Source: Acanthaster planci
Taxonomy: Eukaryota > Echinodermata > Asteroidea > Valvatida > Acanthasteridae
NCBI RefSeq assembly: GCF_001949145.1
Contig: NW_019091413.1
Coordinates: 1,236,823-1,298,121 of the forward strand
Length of the DNA stretch: 61,299 nt
Reading direction: 5' to 3'
Part shown: piece after piece, positions 50,026-61,299 of the stretch
Position numbering within the stretch: position 1 is the first letter of the stretch
How the letters are laid out: every line of letters begins with the position of its first letter
Translations under genes and position numbers: made by a program
Notes under the pieces: generated by a model
Databases searched by the model: none
Told to the model about the DNA's origin: nothing
The model's input: only the letters and a program-made list of their open reading frames with translations

Positions 50026-50580
50026 AATATATACAATCAGTGCTCTTAATTTATCTTATTGCCGAGCTTTTGGTAACTGGGTACCTACGTCAGGGCAAGC
50101 AGGTTCAGTTCTAAACGAACGCAGAAAAATCCACGTTCATTCCACGTAGATGCAGCGTTCCAAGTTCGAAGATGACGCGCTGCTCCAGTCATCAGATGAC
50201 GCTTTCTGCAGGATGCAGACGCTCGCGTCCGAGAGCATGCAGCTGCGCGCAAAAGTGCTGCGCGGCCATTGACTTCCATTATAAAGACGTACGTACGGCC
50301 TCGTGGCACACGCGGGACACAGACGCACTACGTTATTCTTCAGCTTAAGCAACTGAGAGTTGGCATTAGTAATTGCTGTCGGAACACGGGGGACATGCAT
50401 GTACAGTGTAAGGAACTGGAGCAGTGCGTCATATTCGAACTTGGAACGCTGCGTCCAGGTGAAATGAACGTGGATTTTTCTACGTTCACTCAGAACTAAA
50501 TCTGCTTGCCTGGCCTGACGAAGGTACCCAGCAACCGAAAACTCGGCAATAAGATAAATTAAGGGCACTGATTGTATATT
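50026..50580. mobile_element. Foldback pair with 163-bp inverted arms
   Basis: The left arm 50026-50188 and right arm 50416-50580 are diverged inverse copies. They share CAATCAGTGC, GGTACC, AACGTGGATTTTTC, CGTTCCAAGTTCGAA and CTGCTCCAG blocks. The 227-bp spacer is GC-richer and unrelated. The right arm carries CTGACGA-hairpin-GAAA at 50515-50540; in the left arm that motif is mutated. Best read as two head-to-head copies of one retroelement terminus, or a foldback transposon. Confidence 0.8.
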
Positions 50581-50940
50581 GTTTGTCAGCACCACGCCTT
50601 CTTGGTGGGGATGGGAGGGGGTGAAACTGCTTGAAGTCACATTCAAGCCTGGGATAGTTAGCATAGGTAGGTGTAAGGGTGACTGAATTTGCTTACATCG
50701 CTCGGCGAATTGAGAGGGGCATTTGCCTGGGTGCCATTGACAGTATTATTGTAACATTTTTTTTTACTGTAGAGGCTTTGTGTGGTAGCAATCTCGCAGG
50801 ACAGATCTTTTATTCCACAGAAAACCCTCCTTTGTGCATAGCCTGTGGAACAAAAGCACTGGCCTGCAAGATGCCCTCTATAGGCCTGTACTAAACGGAG
50901 GTTTATTGTTTTAGGACATGACTAAAAATTTTTTCACACT

Positions 50941-51060
50941 TATTCGCCCGGGCAGATATGTATTTTGCCTAGGCATATTAGTATTTCGCCCGCGGGCGAA
51001 GTAGTTTGTCGCCCGGTGGAAATAGTAGGCCGCCCAGGCAATTTGGGCCGAATTTTTTTA
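50941..51060. repeat. Degenerate GCCCGGGC tandem patch
   Basis: Five to six units of roughly 20-25 bp contain TTCGCCCGGGC, TTGCCTAGGC, TTCGCCCGCGGGCGAA, TCGCCCGGTGG and CCGCCCAGGC. The third is a perfect 16-bp palindrome at 50985-51000. Local GC is far above the surroundings. Confidence 0.6.
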
Positions 51061-52457
51061 GTCACGTCCAAACGCGGTGGTTGTTACGGGGCGACCGAAA
51101 CTGACAGGATATTGAATAAAACAGCAAATTTTTTAGTAATATTGTAGAATTTGCATCAAATTTTGGAGAATAGTGTTGGAATTTGCGCATATTTGAATAA
51201 TTTCTTCAGAATTGCCTTTAATTTGGGGGATTTCCTTTTTTACTTTTCTTAGAAGTTCTTCTGACTAAAGTTTCCTTTACAACATTTAGACTTTTGGGGT
51301 TGATACCCACATATGTTCATGCCCCTCACTTAGTTGTGCGCATGTGCATTGCGATAGAAGCCAGTAAAATGGCTCTTCACTCGGGCAGCTTGACCCCAAA
51401 AGTAATCGATCACCATCAAGCTCAGATAAAGTTGTTTGCCCCGGTTTTCCATACCGATCAGAATTTAAACACTCAAAGTCCCTTTTGCTAACTTGCACAC
51501 TGTAAAAATCCATTTTCTGCCAAATTTTTGCCCGTTTTTGTCACGTGCCTCCAAAGTAACAGAGTCAGAAGTTGAAAATGAAGCCAACATTTTAGAGGGT
51601 ATTTTTTCAGTTTTGCCAAGTTTTCCCTTAAATTTCTCTCCTTGTGAATGGTAAAGAATATCATAAACACTCTAATGAGAAAGTATTATACAAGAAGGAA
51701 ACTGTATAGATGGAAACGGAAAGTTTTTGTTTGTGCCTTTTAGTCTTGCAATTCGACGTGATTGTACGTATTCGTGCTATGCGGTAGGTCAACTCGTACC
51801 CAATGCACTCGTATCCAGGTATGTGTACGTGTACGTGTGCACCGACCGGAAGTTTGAATCCGCCGCGCATGAAAAACGAACTACATTTCAGACAAATGGC
51901 TCTCGATCTTTAAAAAATGAGCTGACAGATACCAAAAAAGTATCAGTCTTCCAGACAGTATCACCGATGATCTCAGGGGAATTCGACAAAGGTGTGAAAA
52001 TTGGGCACTAAGTAACGTGAAAAACACAGAAAATGACGAAAATGGGTCCCAGTGAAAACGAAGTGAATTTAAAAAAAAAACGCTATTCTTCCTGGACGTA
52101 ATAACCTTGCTTGTACATAAGAGTTACTGTACTAGTCTTTCATGTGGCATCAAAGTTATTTGAAAGTAAACTCGGCAAAATTGTGAAAATTATACACAAA
52201 GTTAGGTAAAGAAACGATATAAGTTTTTATAAATTATACTTTGTCGTAAAACTGACATTTTCCACTTTCTTTGATTACTTTCCGGTGATCTTTCTTACTA
52301 CATGCTATTTAATATCACCATTTGTTCGACTCTTGGCAATTTATTCGCACATGAGGTCTTCAAGGGAAAGGGCAGTACAAATCCCTCACTTGGGTCACCA
52401 CCGATGCATGTCGTCTGCTAGACAAATCTTTCAGGCCGACGACCATTATGTCACCAT

Positions 52458-52469
52458 TGCGCATGCGCA
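52458..52469. promoter_or_regulatory. Perfect NRF1-type palindrome TGCGCATGCGCA
   Basis: Matches the consensus for nuclear respiratory factor 1 binding in animals exactly. No gene is visible nearby, and CATGCGCAG words are also found inside repeats, so function is unproven. Confidence 0.35.
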
Positions 52470-53757
52470 GATACATAACTAAACGCATGCACAGTCAATG
52501 GGGATCGAACATACGTGGATATATATACCCACGACACACAGTTCGGGCCTGTGGGCATTGACAATGCTGATGAAAATAAATAGCCCGTCTTCTGAATCTA
52601 TAAGTCTATCTTTTATTACCTTAAGCTTCCATTATCGTGGACTTTATGTTGAGGCTGGAGAGTGGGACTTCGCGCAGAGAAAAGGCTTCGCTTACAGCTA
52701 TCTCCCTTAGCTATATTGTGGAATAGCGGGGGTGATCTTTGGTCACAGTCATTAAAGTACACCTCTAAGGAAAACATGTTTTCTCTGATTTTGTCTGTTC
52801 AAATAAATATGGAAGCATTCAAATCGAAGGCAGTGTCATTTGTCTTCACAGTTCAACTATAACAATCTCAAAAGGGTTTTTTTTCTGTTCAAGCCAAGAT
52901 GCGACTTCTTAATGAAGACTGCGTTATTCGGAGAAAACGAGGGGAACCCTCGCCCTGTGTTTGTAGCGGATAAACCCTTGCGCATGCCAAACAATTCACG
53001 CTGTTTGGCCCAAAGACAGGACGAAACTCGTTCGCTGCCAGTTAAGTGAAAAGCTCCTAGCATTGCTTCGGCCCTGTTGTGCCAGTTAAAGCGAAGAACG
53101 GATTCCAGGAATGTAGTTCTTGCTCTGTATATTTGTAATGAATTCCAGCATTATTAGTGCTTTCACAAATTGAATTCTGCGCAAACACGGGTAATCTGGA
53201 GGTGCATACATGCCGCACGTGTCGTGAATATAGATTGCTGAACGAACGAAAAGCCTCCTGAATGGAATATCAAAACATTGATTGTTTTAGTCCCTTTTCA
53301 CTAAAATCTGCATTTGAAATACATAATTCATCTCCCAATAAAAAAGCTGCTTTGTTGCAGCAGGTTTAAATGTCGGATGTTGCACCCATATCTGTGACGA
53401 AAAAAGTAAAAAAAAAAATAGAAATCTAATCAGGTATATATTTAAAACCAAACTTGATAATCATTGCTTAGAGCGGCAATTAGTCTAATTTAGTATATTA
53501 AAAGATGACTTGGCAAACAATGCCCTTTTTCTTTAAAACTACCACGAATCACAGAGAATCCGTTCGACTACAATAATGTATCATAATCAAACTCTAAATA
53601 TACAGAATTTAGTGTAAATTAGGACTTGACCTCAATTTGTATGTTGACTCTTGTGCACGTAAATCATGTCTGGGAAGTAGGTTTTGACATTTTAATCGGT
53701 TTTACGTCAGTCTCATTACTAAAACTTTTATTGAGTCTTTCATTTTGAAGCCCTCCA

Positions 53758-53923
53758 GCATCTCAAAGATGAGAGATGCTCGGGCCACGGTATTTATACA
53801 GGATACACAATGCTAGCCAAGTGAGTTGATGAAGAGTGCTGACAGGAAAGAGGAACAAACCTCTTTTCATATGACAACAGGAATGTCATTTCTACTTCAG
53901 AGATGAATAGCGATCTCTGAAGT
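53758..53923. repeat. Cluster of four perfect short stem-loops
   Basis: GCATCTC/GAGATGC with an 8-nt loop (53758-53779). GGAAAGAGG/CCTCTTTTC, nine pairs counting one G-U, 6-nt loop (53845-53868). ATGACA/TGTCAT, 7-nt loop (53871-53889). ACTTCAGAGAT/ATCTCTGAAGT, 11 pairs, 8-nt loop (53894-53923). The last three follow each other with 2 and 4 nt between them. No coding sense. Confidence 0.8.
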
Positions 53924-56900
53924 TTCATGGGTTGTGTGGCTCTCTCAGGCAGGAGCAGGGAAACATTTAACACGTCCCTTATTGTGATTTTTATTCCATC
54001 TCGCGTGTTGTTTTAAGCCTATCCGGTTGTATGCCATTCAAGCCTATAGGCGATTACAAATTATGTAAATGTCAGTACGTGTAATGCCCACGGACGGATT
54101 TGCAATCGTCCGAGGAGATAGGACCTGACATTTCAAGGAGATGGCACGTCATGCGTAAGTTTCATCCATATATTCAAAGAATATTCAGACAATTCTGATT
54201 TTGAAAAATTAGTAAAGTGCCTATGGATTTTGCAATCAAGCAGCCGCCTAGCCAATATTATACCAAAACCATTTACTCGGGGTTAACATACAATTTTCGA
54301 AAATTCTTACACTTTTCTCCATTCAAGTTCATTCCCCTATGAAGAAAAAGATATCAAGAGATACCCCTTTTTACCACCCTGGGAGCGCAACCGCTCAAAT
54401 TGCAGACGGGTGTCAGAATTCAAGACGAATTTGATTGATTGTGTATGCAAGTTCAGGGTAATGGCCAACGGCGTTATTGCCTACAGCGATTGTGAATCCT
54501 TGCTTTTCAACAGCTGCCTAGGCAGTCGTTGTGCTTGTTTCATGCAAGGGAAGTCACCATACCACGGTGTTCGTGGCATTGCCTTGAGCGATGGCGCGCG
54601 TCACGTACCGGGTAATTTGCGGCACTTTGTCCCCTGGGGTCGCACACCAGTAAACCAGCACAAAAATTGATAATGCCCACCACTTCAGAAAACCAGGGGA
54701 CAAATAATTAAATGTTTCTCAGTTTTTCGAGACACACATCAAACTAAACCTCAGTTCCTCATCTTTTGTTTCTTTCCAATTTTGCTGGGCTAATCAGTGA
54801 CTTTTGAAGACTTTCCCATCCTAAAATGATCACTCCTGAAATAGCTCTGGTACCCATGGCTGTTTTGAAAAGTGATACCTACACTCCATTGAAAACTTGA
54901 GCCATTTAGAAGGCCACTTTTTCACAATTATAAGAAATACAAGCTCTGTACTGTTAATGCTGTCCACTTCATTTTTACAAATCCTCCAATCCACGAACCA
55001 TAAAACGCTACAGGAACAGAGAATTTGGAGGCTTCGGCAATTTGGGATTATTTTCTGGCCTGCAACCCCGGGTTTATCGACGGACAAAATACCGACCTTT
55101 TCGGGCGTTCGTGCATTCCTCATCATTTATGGGTAAAGTCGCTCAACAAAAAGTCAACCAAAGTAATTCGGTTATGTTGTGCTTAACAAGTGATGTAACA
55201 TCAGGTGCACATATCTGTACGGTATAGTGTGGCATTGATTTCTATTTTGCATATTGCTCCATGGCTAGTTTTGTGATCACCTGGTTTCTAAAGCAAGTTG
55301 ACATACAAGGGTTTTCGGATTTTGCAAGTCCCTGATTTGCAGGTGTATTAGAAAATACCCTTCTCTTGATATGAGGAGATAACGAACATGTAGAAACCTT
55401 TTTATGAACTCATAAACCAACGAAAGAAGAATCTGTTTATCAGAGTAAGTCCGTCTAGATCTTTTGAATGATCTTGATGACACCCACCCTGATTTGTTTG
55501 ATAGCAACATTGCTATCATCAGAGTGACAATGGGACAAGAAGTGATTTTTACGGGGTGACATAATTACGCAATTCTAAACAATATCCACGTATATTGTCA
55601 AAAAAAGAATAAAAACCTCCCAATCTTTATTTTCTGCTGGAGCTTTGATCTAAATTGATATTTCTTCATTTAGAATAGCTCGCTTTTTACAGCTCGCTTA
55701 CTAATTTTTTGCTGAAATAAATTTTACATCTAGCAAGTACATGTTCGTGATCATAAACAATACGTTTACCATGCGCACTGGACTTTTTTCATTTTCCGTT
55801 ATTATATAACAATCCACTGGCAGTGATCGAAGGAAAAATCTGTAGTTGAAATGTCAACTATTTTCTTTTTAATGTGGGGGTTCAAATCACTTCTTCACCT
55901 ATTGGAGTGATTTTTCCAACCTCGATTCAATTTGAGTTTCATTCTTTTTAATTTTTCCGTCAGTCAATATGAATTGTAGAAGTTTTTCGTTGCAATGTTT
56001 GTAGGTTCCTTAAACTTTAGTTTTCCTTCACTTTGAAGTCAACATCTTTATCTTCTATTTAAATACTCCCAACAATTGCCTTTTTCGACGTGATGTTTTC
56101 AGTTAACTAGTTCATTTGCTTGGCCCTCAGCCTTGTTTTCGTATATTCTACGGAAAATCTGCATCTTCACTCAGTACGCCTTGTACATTATTAGTTGCTC
56201 ATTAGCTGCTCTATTTTTAAAGTGCTGGTTTACAAAAAAAGCATGAGAGTGACAAAACGGTTATCGTCTCTTTGACCATTTTTTGATTCAGGTTTGCATT
56301 GGCCATTCAGCAGGGTACTTGGTAAAGCAGCTTTTCTTCCTACGAATTTTAAGAATGTCATTTGTGCAAAGCAAAAAGACACCTGTTTTTCTAACCGCTT
56401 CCATCCGGTAGGTTGCTCACACGGTTGAATTGTTGTTTTAGCTCTTCTTTGGGTCACCAGAGTTCCTACCTACATTGTTTGTTCTGACGGTTTTTGCTCT
56501 TGGGGCGAAGAATCCGTGCACAAAATGGAACAACTGATGTTGACTAGAACAACACATACAACTGCGATGTCTAAACAGAAGCGTGTGTATGAAATTCGTT
56601 CGGTTGCGGTCGTATCATGAATGTCTAGGGGGATTTGAGAATTTCTGCCTTTCTGGGGCTTGTGGGCTTTTACATGCATTTGAGAGGAAAGAAAACGAAA
56701 CAGCCCCCCCCCCATCGCCTTCCTCTCATTTTTCAAAAACTAAAAAGCAAACACCCTCACAAAAATTGCCCCTGGCCTCCCTCGCCCCGTCCGATTCGTG
56801 CATACCATGATGTTCTATTATTCACACATGTATATAGGCCCTCTATTCAATGACTTGGTATCAAATTATGAAAGGACTTGACACCATGAGGGGCGTTTAC

Positions 56901-56965
56901 AAAGAGTTGCCCAAGTATTAATTTCTATGAATTTTCATTTTATTTTCTTTCATTTACTTTTTCCG

Positions 56966-57055
56966 CGTTCATTCAGAACTGAATCTGCTTGCCCTGAAGA
57001 AGGTACTCAGTTACCGAAAGCTCGGCAATCACGTATTTCAGAACACTGATTTGAT
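56966..57055 (+). mobile_element. Solo copy of the 50026-50580 arm
   Basis: CGTTCATTCAGAACTGAATC and the following CTGCTTGCCCTGAAGAAGG, GTTACCGAAAGCTCGGCAAT and CACTGATT match the right arm at 50480-50575 in order and spacing. It shows the family is dispersed, not unique to the foldback pair. Confidence 0.8.
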
Positions 57056-60000
57056 ATGATATTCTTGTCGATATTCATTTTTATGTACTTGGAATGGTTT
57101 TGAAAGGTTCACGACATTTAGACGGTACTGCAGACATTATGCGTGCTACAATTTTCCACAAGAACACTTGAAAAGTGAGAGGTGGACTGCATTGCGTTAG
57201 CTGACGACATACTGTTAAGTGCACGCGAACTGGGTCCTACCAGATTAATGGGCCCTATTCACGACATGGTCATTTTAAATCGTGCTCCAGAATCAATTTC
57301 ATTAACTTTATTTACATTTCAACGCTTTGGAGGGGACTCATTGTTGCGTGGCGGCACAGATCATACCTATGTCCTTCCATGCTGCCGAGGAGGCACTCTG
57401 CGCACGGCAATAATCTATACGGATTCTGTCTTGTGAAACTTTACATATAAGGAACAACCGTGATAAGGACTGCAAAGTTCAACTGAACAATATCTCATTG
57501 AGCCATTAGCAGAATCTATAAAGCTGAAGACACATTAGAACAGTGAGATTATGTTATAAAGATCCACATAAAGCGCCCTCCAGCGGTAAGAAAGCATAGA
57601 CAGAAGTCTATGCTAACTTTGAGAATTTTGCACAGTCCTTAATACACGTCAGTGTTTGTTTCCGTGTGCATGTGATAGGCGACAATTTCATTCAAAAAAT
57701 GTCGTTCGCTTCACCAATTGTCACTTCAGTTGTCATTTTATCAAAATTCTATTGTGCAAGAAACAACGATTGAATGGCTTTAGGTGTGCCATTTCATTTC
57801 GCAGAATAGGAATATATCAAATTCAAATTTGAATTTACCAGACTGCCTTTATAGCCCCCATTTGTCATTTTCAAGATTGCAGAGATCTTCAACGGGCATT
57901 ACAACATTTCCCTGCTTTGGCAACGCTCTTGCATTTAACAAGATCATCATGTAGAAGACGGACCGGTTTACTACCATGTCGAAGGAGGGCGAGTGGCGTC
58001 ACGGTGCTTCGCAAACCCCTCAGGAAAACAAGACGGTAGCTGGCACTCTGGGATCACCTGCAACAAGTGACTATTACTTCCTGCTTGATTATGCTAATTG
58101 CAACAGAAAATGGAGGATCCAGGGGGCCAATGGGGGCCATTCCCCCGCCCTCACTAAGGCGTAATTGTTGGTAACTAGTGACAAGAGAAAAGCAATTTCT
58201 AGGACCATTTCAATTCCTCTTCTTACAAAGAGTCTAAAGGCCCTAAACGTACCCCCACCTCCTGAACGGCTATGAAAGGTTCCATGAAGAAAGTCAAACA
58301 TTTTCTGGCCGCCCCAAAACATATTTGCCTCATCCCGAAAATGTAATTCTTGAGCTGTCCTTTACACCCGTGGTCAGCTGGAATGGTTCTTCAGTTAAAT
58401 GTTATTCTATTAGAGTGATCATATGACTGTCAGAATTCCTGGAGGAGAGTCCCTGGATGAAGAGATGACGAAGGACAGTATAAACAACCTTACTAACGAA
58501 TCGTGCGATTGTTTAATTATTTAAAACGCAGTATACTGTAAGTAAAAACCTCATCCGTCGATAATCCACGAGGGAGTCAAGATTACGGAAGACGTAAGAG
58601 GAACGTTGCCATGGAAATCGGTCCTGATGATGTTGACACAGCCCTGCGTCCACGGCTTGTTTTTACATAGTGACAAATACAGATAATACGACAGCTACAC
58701 AATCGCAGGGATTGTGAGGATTTCAATCTGATAATTTCCCAGTTGATGTGTGTCTGGAATCGCCTGATATCATCCCGATGATGGAGGGTCCACCAATCGG
58801 TCCGAGGCCTCATTGGAATTAATCTGTTATGTGCAGCTGTATGCTTTTCCGATTGTCCAGCTAGTTTTCTAGAAAACAAATACTTTCAGGTAACTTTCCG
58901 AGTATACCTTAGTATGTACCACACCAATGGACCTCATTCACATGTCGCAAATGAAAGCGACGCCGATTTGTCTATTTAAAGAGTGAAAATGAAAGTAATT
59001 AAATATGTTCGTGGCAGATTAATTTCATTTACGGTGATGTATAATTTAACATTTGTGATTTATTATATCTAAATAAACAACTTTTTAAATGAGGGATACA
59101 CGTAGTCTGACACCACCAAACTACGTTGAATAAGATAGATTCAGGGAACATGATCAAAAATGGCTTCTTTGTGAATAACGTCTACTCTCATCGTGTACGC
59201 AGAGTTCCGCACAATCAAATTTTTACGCCACCTGTTGAGAGAGAGACAGTCTTTGTGGTTGGGAAGATGCGTGTGATACAGGGTCCTTTAAGAATGAAAA
59301 TGAACCATGATTACATGCAAAGTGGTGGCATGACCATAGAAAAAAGGGGAACCCTGAACAAAAGTCAGCAGCTGAGTTATCATCTGCTTTGCACTTTTTT
59401 CCTTTGCATTGACCATCGACATCATTCTGAGTAATCCATTCTTATAGACCTACTGCTAGAAACAGAGTCTGGGAGGGTGTGACTTGAAATCGGTGATGGT
59501 TTGTAAACTTCTTTCTTAAATATCTTAAGCAGGCACGAAGAACCTGTTGATGAGCCGTAGGACAATGACCTGAGGTTGAGTCGACTTATGGAACTTTCAC
59601 AGAATGGTGATATCGATCTGTGCCACACATGGCGTCATGGATTCTCTCCTGAAGGGAGGGGGGTCTTGAGCTGTGCAGCATCGCTGATCAGTCTAATCTC
59701 GAAATGGCTGCGCAAGCGCTGCGGGAGGAAGCCGAGTGCACTCAGATGGTCGGTGTGGTCCTATAACCACAGATAAGGAATGAGTGGCATGAGAAGGCAA
59801 AAGCAATTTATCCCACATACTGGCTAATAATCAGCTTAGGTGTAGTGCAATAGCCGCTGGGTGTATATCAGTGGGGCGATTGAAAGGGTAGAAGCGTTTC
59901 TGCAGAGAGCTTTAAAGGGTGTAAGCTCCAAGTTGATGGGGATATGGGAGATCACCATGACGTGCAGCCTTGACATGATCCCTTTTTTTGCCAGTGCTTG

Positions 60001-61009
60001 TATTTTTGGTGTTGATCCACATCACGGACCAATAGGCTCGTCTTTCTCCTGAGGAATTGTTCGCCTGATACTAAGTACTGGAATTCGAATTTTAAGACTT
60101 ATGTTTAAAATTGATGTCGTAACTTTCAGGACACAAGAGATGAACATAATTATCTCCATAGAAAATAATAATAACAGTCTAATAAGAAATCGATTCCATT
60201 GGAATGTAAAAGTAACGAACCAAGGGTTTCATCTGTAGCCCGGCATAACTGTCTTGCCTAAATGTTTCAGCAGTCCATCTAACTCTTTACACAAAACAAG
60301 ATACACAGAGCGAACGTAGGCAGACATCACACTCCGGGTTTTGCGACCTTGCTGTATTTCTGAGTCCATGCACAATTCTCGCCACTCGAACATTGCCACC
60401 CCAATTTTTTTTTAATCTAAGACGAAGTGCAACACGCGACTTCAACCCATATGTGAAAATGGACGTAATGGAGAAAAATGCATCACCAGAGGGGCCAAAC
60501 ATTTTCCTTCGTAAGATTCTCAGTGAGCACAATACGAAAATTCATTCAAAGGAGTTAAGTGTCCTTATTCATGAGTCAGCTACTTGAATTGAAAGTGAAG
60601 CAATCCCTGTAAAAATTTTCCGAAAATATAGGACTGCGGAAACGAAGATGGAGCACTGGTGAAAAGGATATTGATTAATACCCTTGCCATCCTCGTGCTT
60701 TGATGGGTAACTCCAAATTTCGGATAGACATAATTTGTTTCCCTTTTGGCTGAAAAATAAATAATAATGTTCAAAGTGAGGCAAACCCTGCAAAGTAACA
60801 ACATGACATTCAGGCTTTTTCCCCTTTCAGAGTGTTCAATAAATCAAATGGATTCTGGGAGCAGGATCTAAAATGGCCACCTCATGAATAAAGCCCACTG
60901 CAGATACTATGCCTGGTAGCCTTCGTTAAGGGTGCGCACCTTTGCTTGTCCAGGGCAACAATACGCATCTTCGTGTCTTTTATTCAAAAAAGTAGCACAG
61001 CACAGCACA

Positions 61010-61125
61010 GCAGAGGTCGTAGCAAGTCAATTTTTTCAAGTTAAGTCAGTCACAAGTCATTTTCTGCAAGTCTAAGTCAAGTCACAAGTCAAAAACTGAC
61101 AGTTACACGTCAAGTCACGAGAAAC
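61010..61125. repeat. AAGTCA/ACAAGTCA-rich tract
   Basis: AAGTCA, CAAGTCAC and AAGTCAAGTCAC words recur at irregular short spacing. Probably a degenerate minisatellite. Confidence 0.6.
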
Positions 61126-61204
61126 AAAAATGGTGACTCGAATCCAACTCATCAACATTCTCAACAGATCACAATACAACACAAAATACAACAGAGCAAA
61201 CGAA

Positions 61205-61299
61205 ACCAACCAACCAACCAACCAACCAACCAACCAACCAACCAACCAACCAACCAACCAACCAACCAACCAACCAACCAACCAACCAACCAACCAACC
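61205..61299. repeat. AACC tetranucleotide microsatellite at the right edge
   Basis: More than twenty uninterrupted AACC units run to the last base of the window, so the array is longer. The minus strand reads as a WLVG peptide repeat, an artefact. Confidence 0.98.

Larger units (their letters stand above)
47644..61299. other. 13.6-kb gene-free region downstream of KATNB1
   Basis: No exon with recognisable homology on either strand. The longest open frames (for example 54410-54670, 57182-57436, 59126-59434) are short, isolated and unlike any family I know. Content that can be named: a foldback pair at 50026-50580 with a related solo copy at 56966-57055, a GCCCGGGC-rich patch at 50940-51060, an NRF1-like site at 52458, a stem-loop cluster at 53758-53923, and simple repeats at the right edge. 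Distal regulatory DNA or undetected non-coding RNA is possible. Confidence 0.6.

Noticed and set aside
54410-54670. 86-residue Cys-containing frame in a slightly GC-richer patch
   Set aside because: No start context, signal peptide, domain or neighbouring exon; resembles repeat-derived sequence.
57976-58164. Possible first coding exon starting MSKEGEWRHGASQTP
   Set aside because: Good Kozak context, but only a weak GTGACT donor, no downstream exon and no recognised homology.
1-61299. CRISPR arrays, bacterial operons, ribosome binding sites, prophage or intact transposase genes
   Set aside because: Spliced animal genes dominate; tandem repeats present have no unique spacers, and no mobile element here retains a coding region.

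Overview
This is a eukaryotic genomic window: genes are split by GT-AG introns of 0.1 to 5 kb, base composition is AT-leaning, and two runs of N (10945-11484 and 38453-38819) mark assembly gaps. The encoded proteins are animal proteins. The repeat landscape (ACATGTACATGT tracts, AGGCCTAC strings, GGGCCCAATTTCAT-ended MITEs, GAGTAC islands) looks to me like a marine invertebrate deuterostome, most likely an echinoderm. That last step is recall-based inference, not proof.

Four conserved single-copy-type genes can be assembled exon by exon with consistent reading phase. (1) 517-7384, minus strand: the 5' part of DCAF11/WDR23, running off the left edge. (2) 12630-20343, plus strand: AKTIP/FTS, the UEV subunit of the FTS-Hook-FHIP dynein adaptor. 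(3) 24990-26149, minus strand: the UPF0598 family orthologue of human C8orf82, with a probable mitochondrial targeting N terminus. (4) 26800-47294, plus strand: KATNB1, the p80 regulatory subunit of the microtubule-severing enzyme katanin. One small KATNB1 exon is missing by phase arithmetic and may lie in the second gap. AKTIP and the C8orf82 orthologue converge. The C8orf82 orthologue and KATNB1 are divergent, with only 650 bp between start codons, so they probably share a promoter region. Two of the genes (AKTIP, KATNB1) act on microtubules or dynein transport, but nothing suggests an operon-like system.

The rest is non-coding. 7385-12555 and 20344-24989 are intergenic or UTR sequence. 47644-61299 is a 13.6 kb stretch without any gene I can support. 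Introns and intergenic DNA carry many small mobile elements: a hAT-type MITE with an exact 8-bp target duplication inside DCAF11, two copies of a TTCCAGAAATTAGG-ended MITE in one KATNB1 intron, GGGCCCAATTTCAT MITEs in AKTIP intron 1, foldback elements, two tRNA-derived SINE heads, minisatellites and microsatellites. The least explained structures are a run of perfect small stem-loops at 53758-53923, and a dispersed CTGANGA-hairpin-GAAA motif resembling half of a hammerhead ribozyme core, found in three places. I did not find a convincing new multi-gene system.
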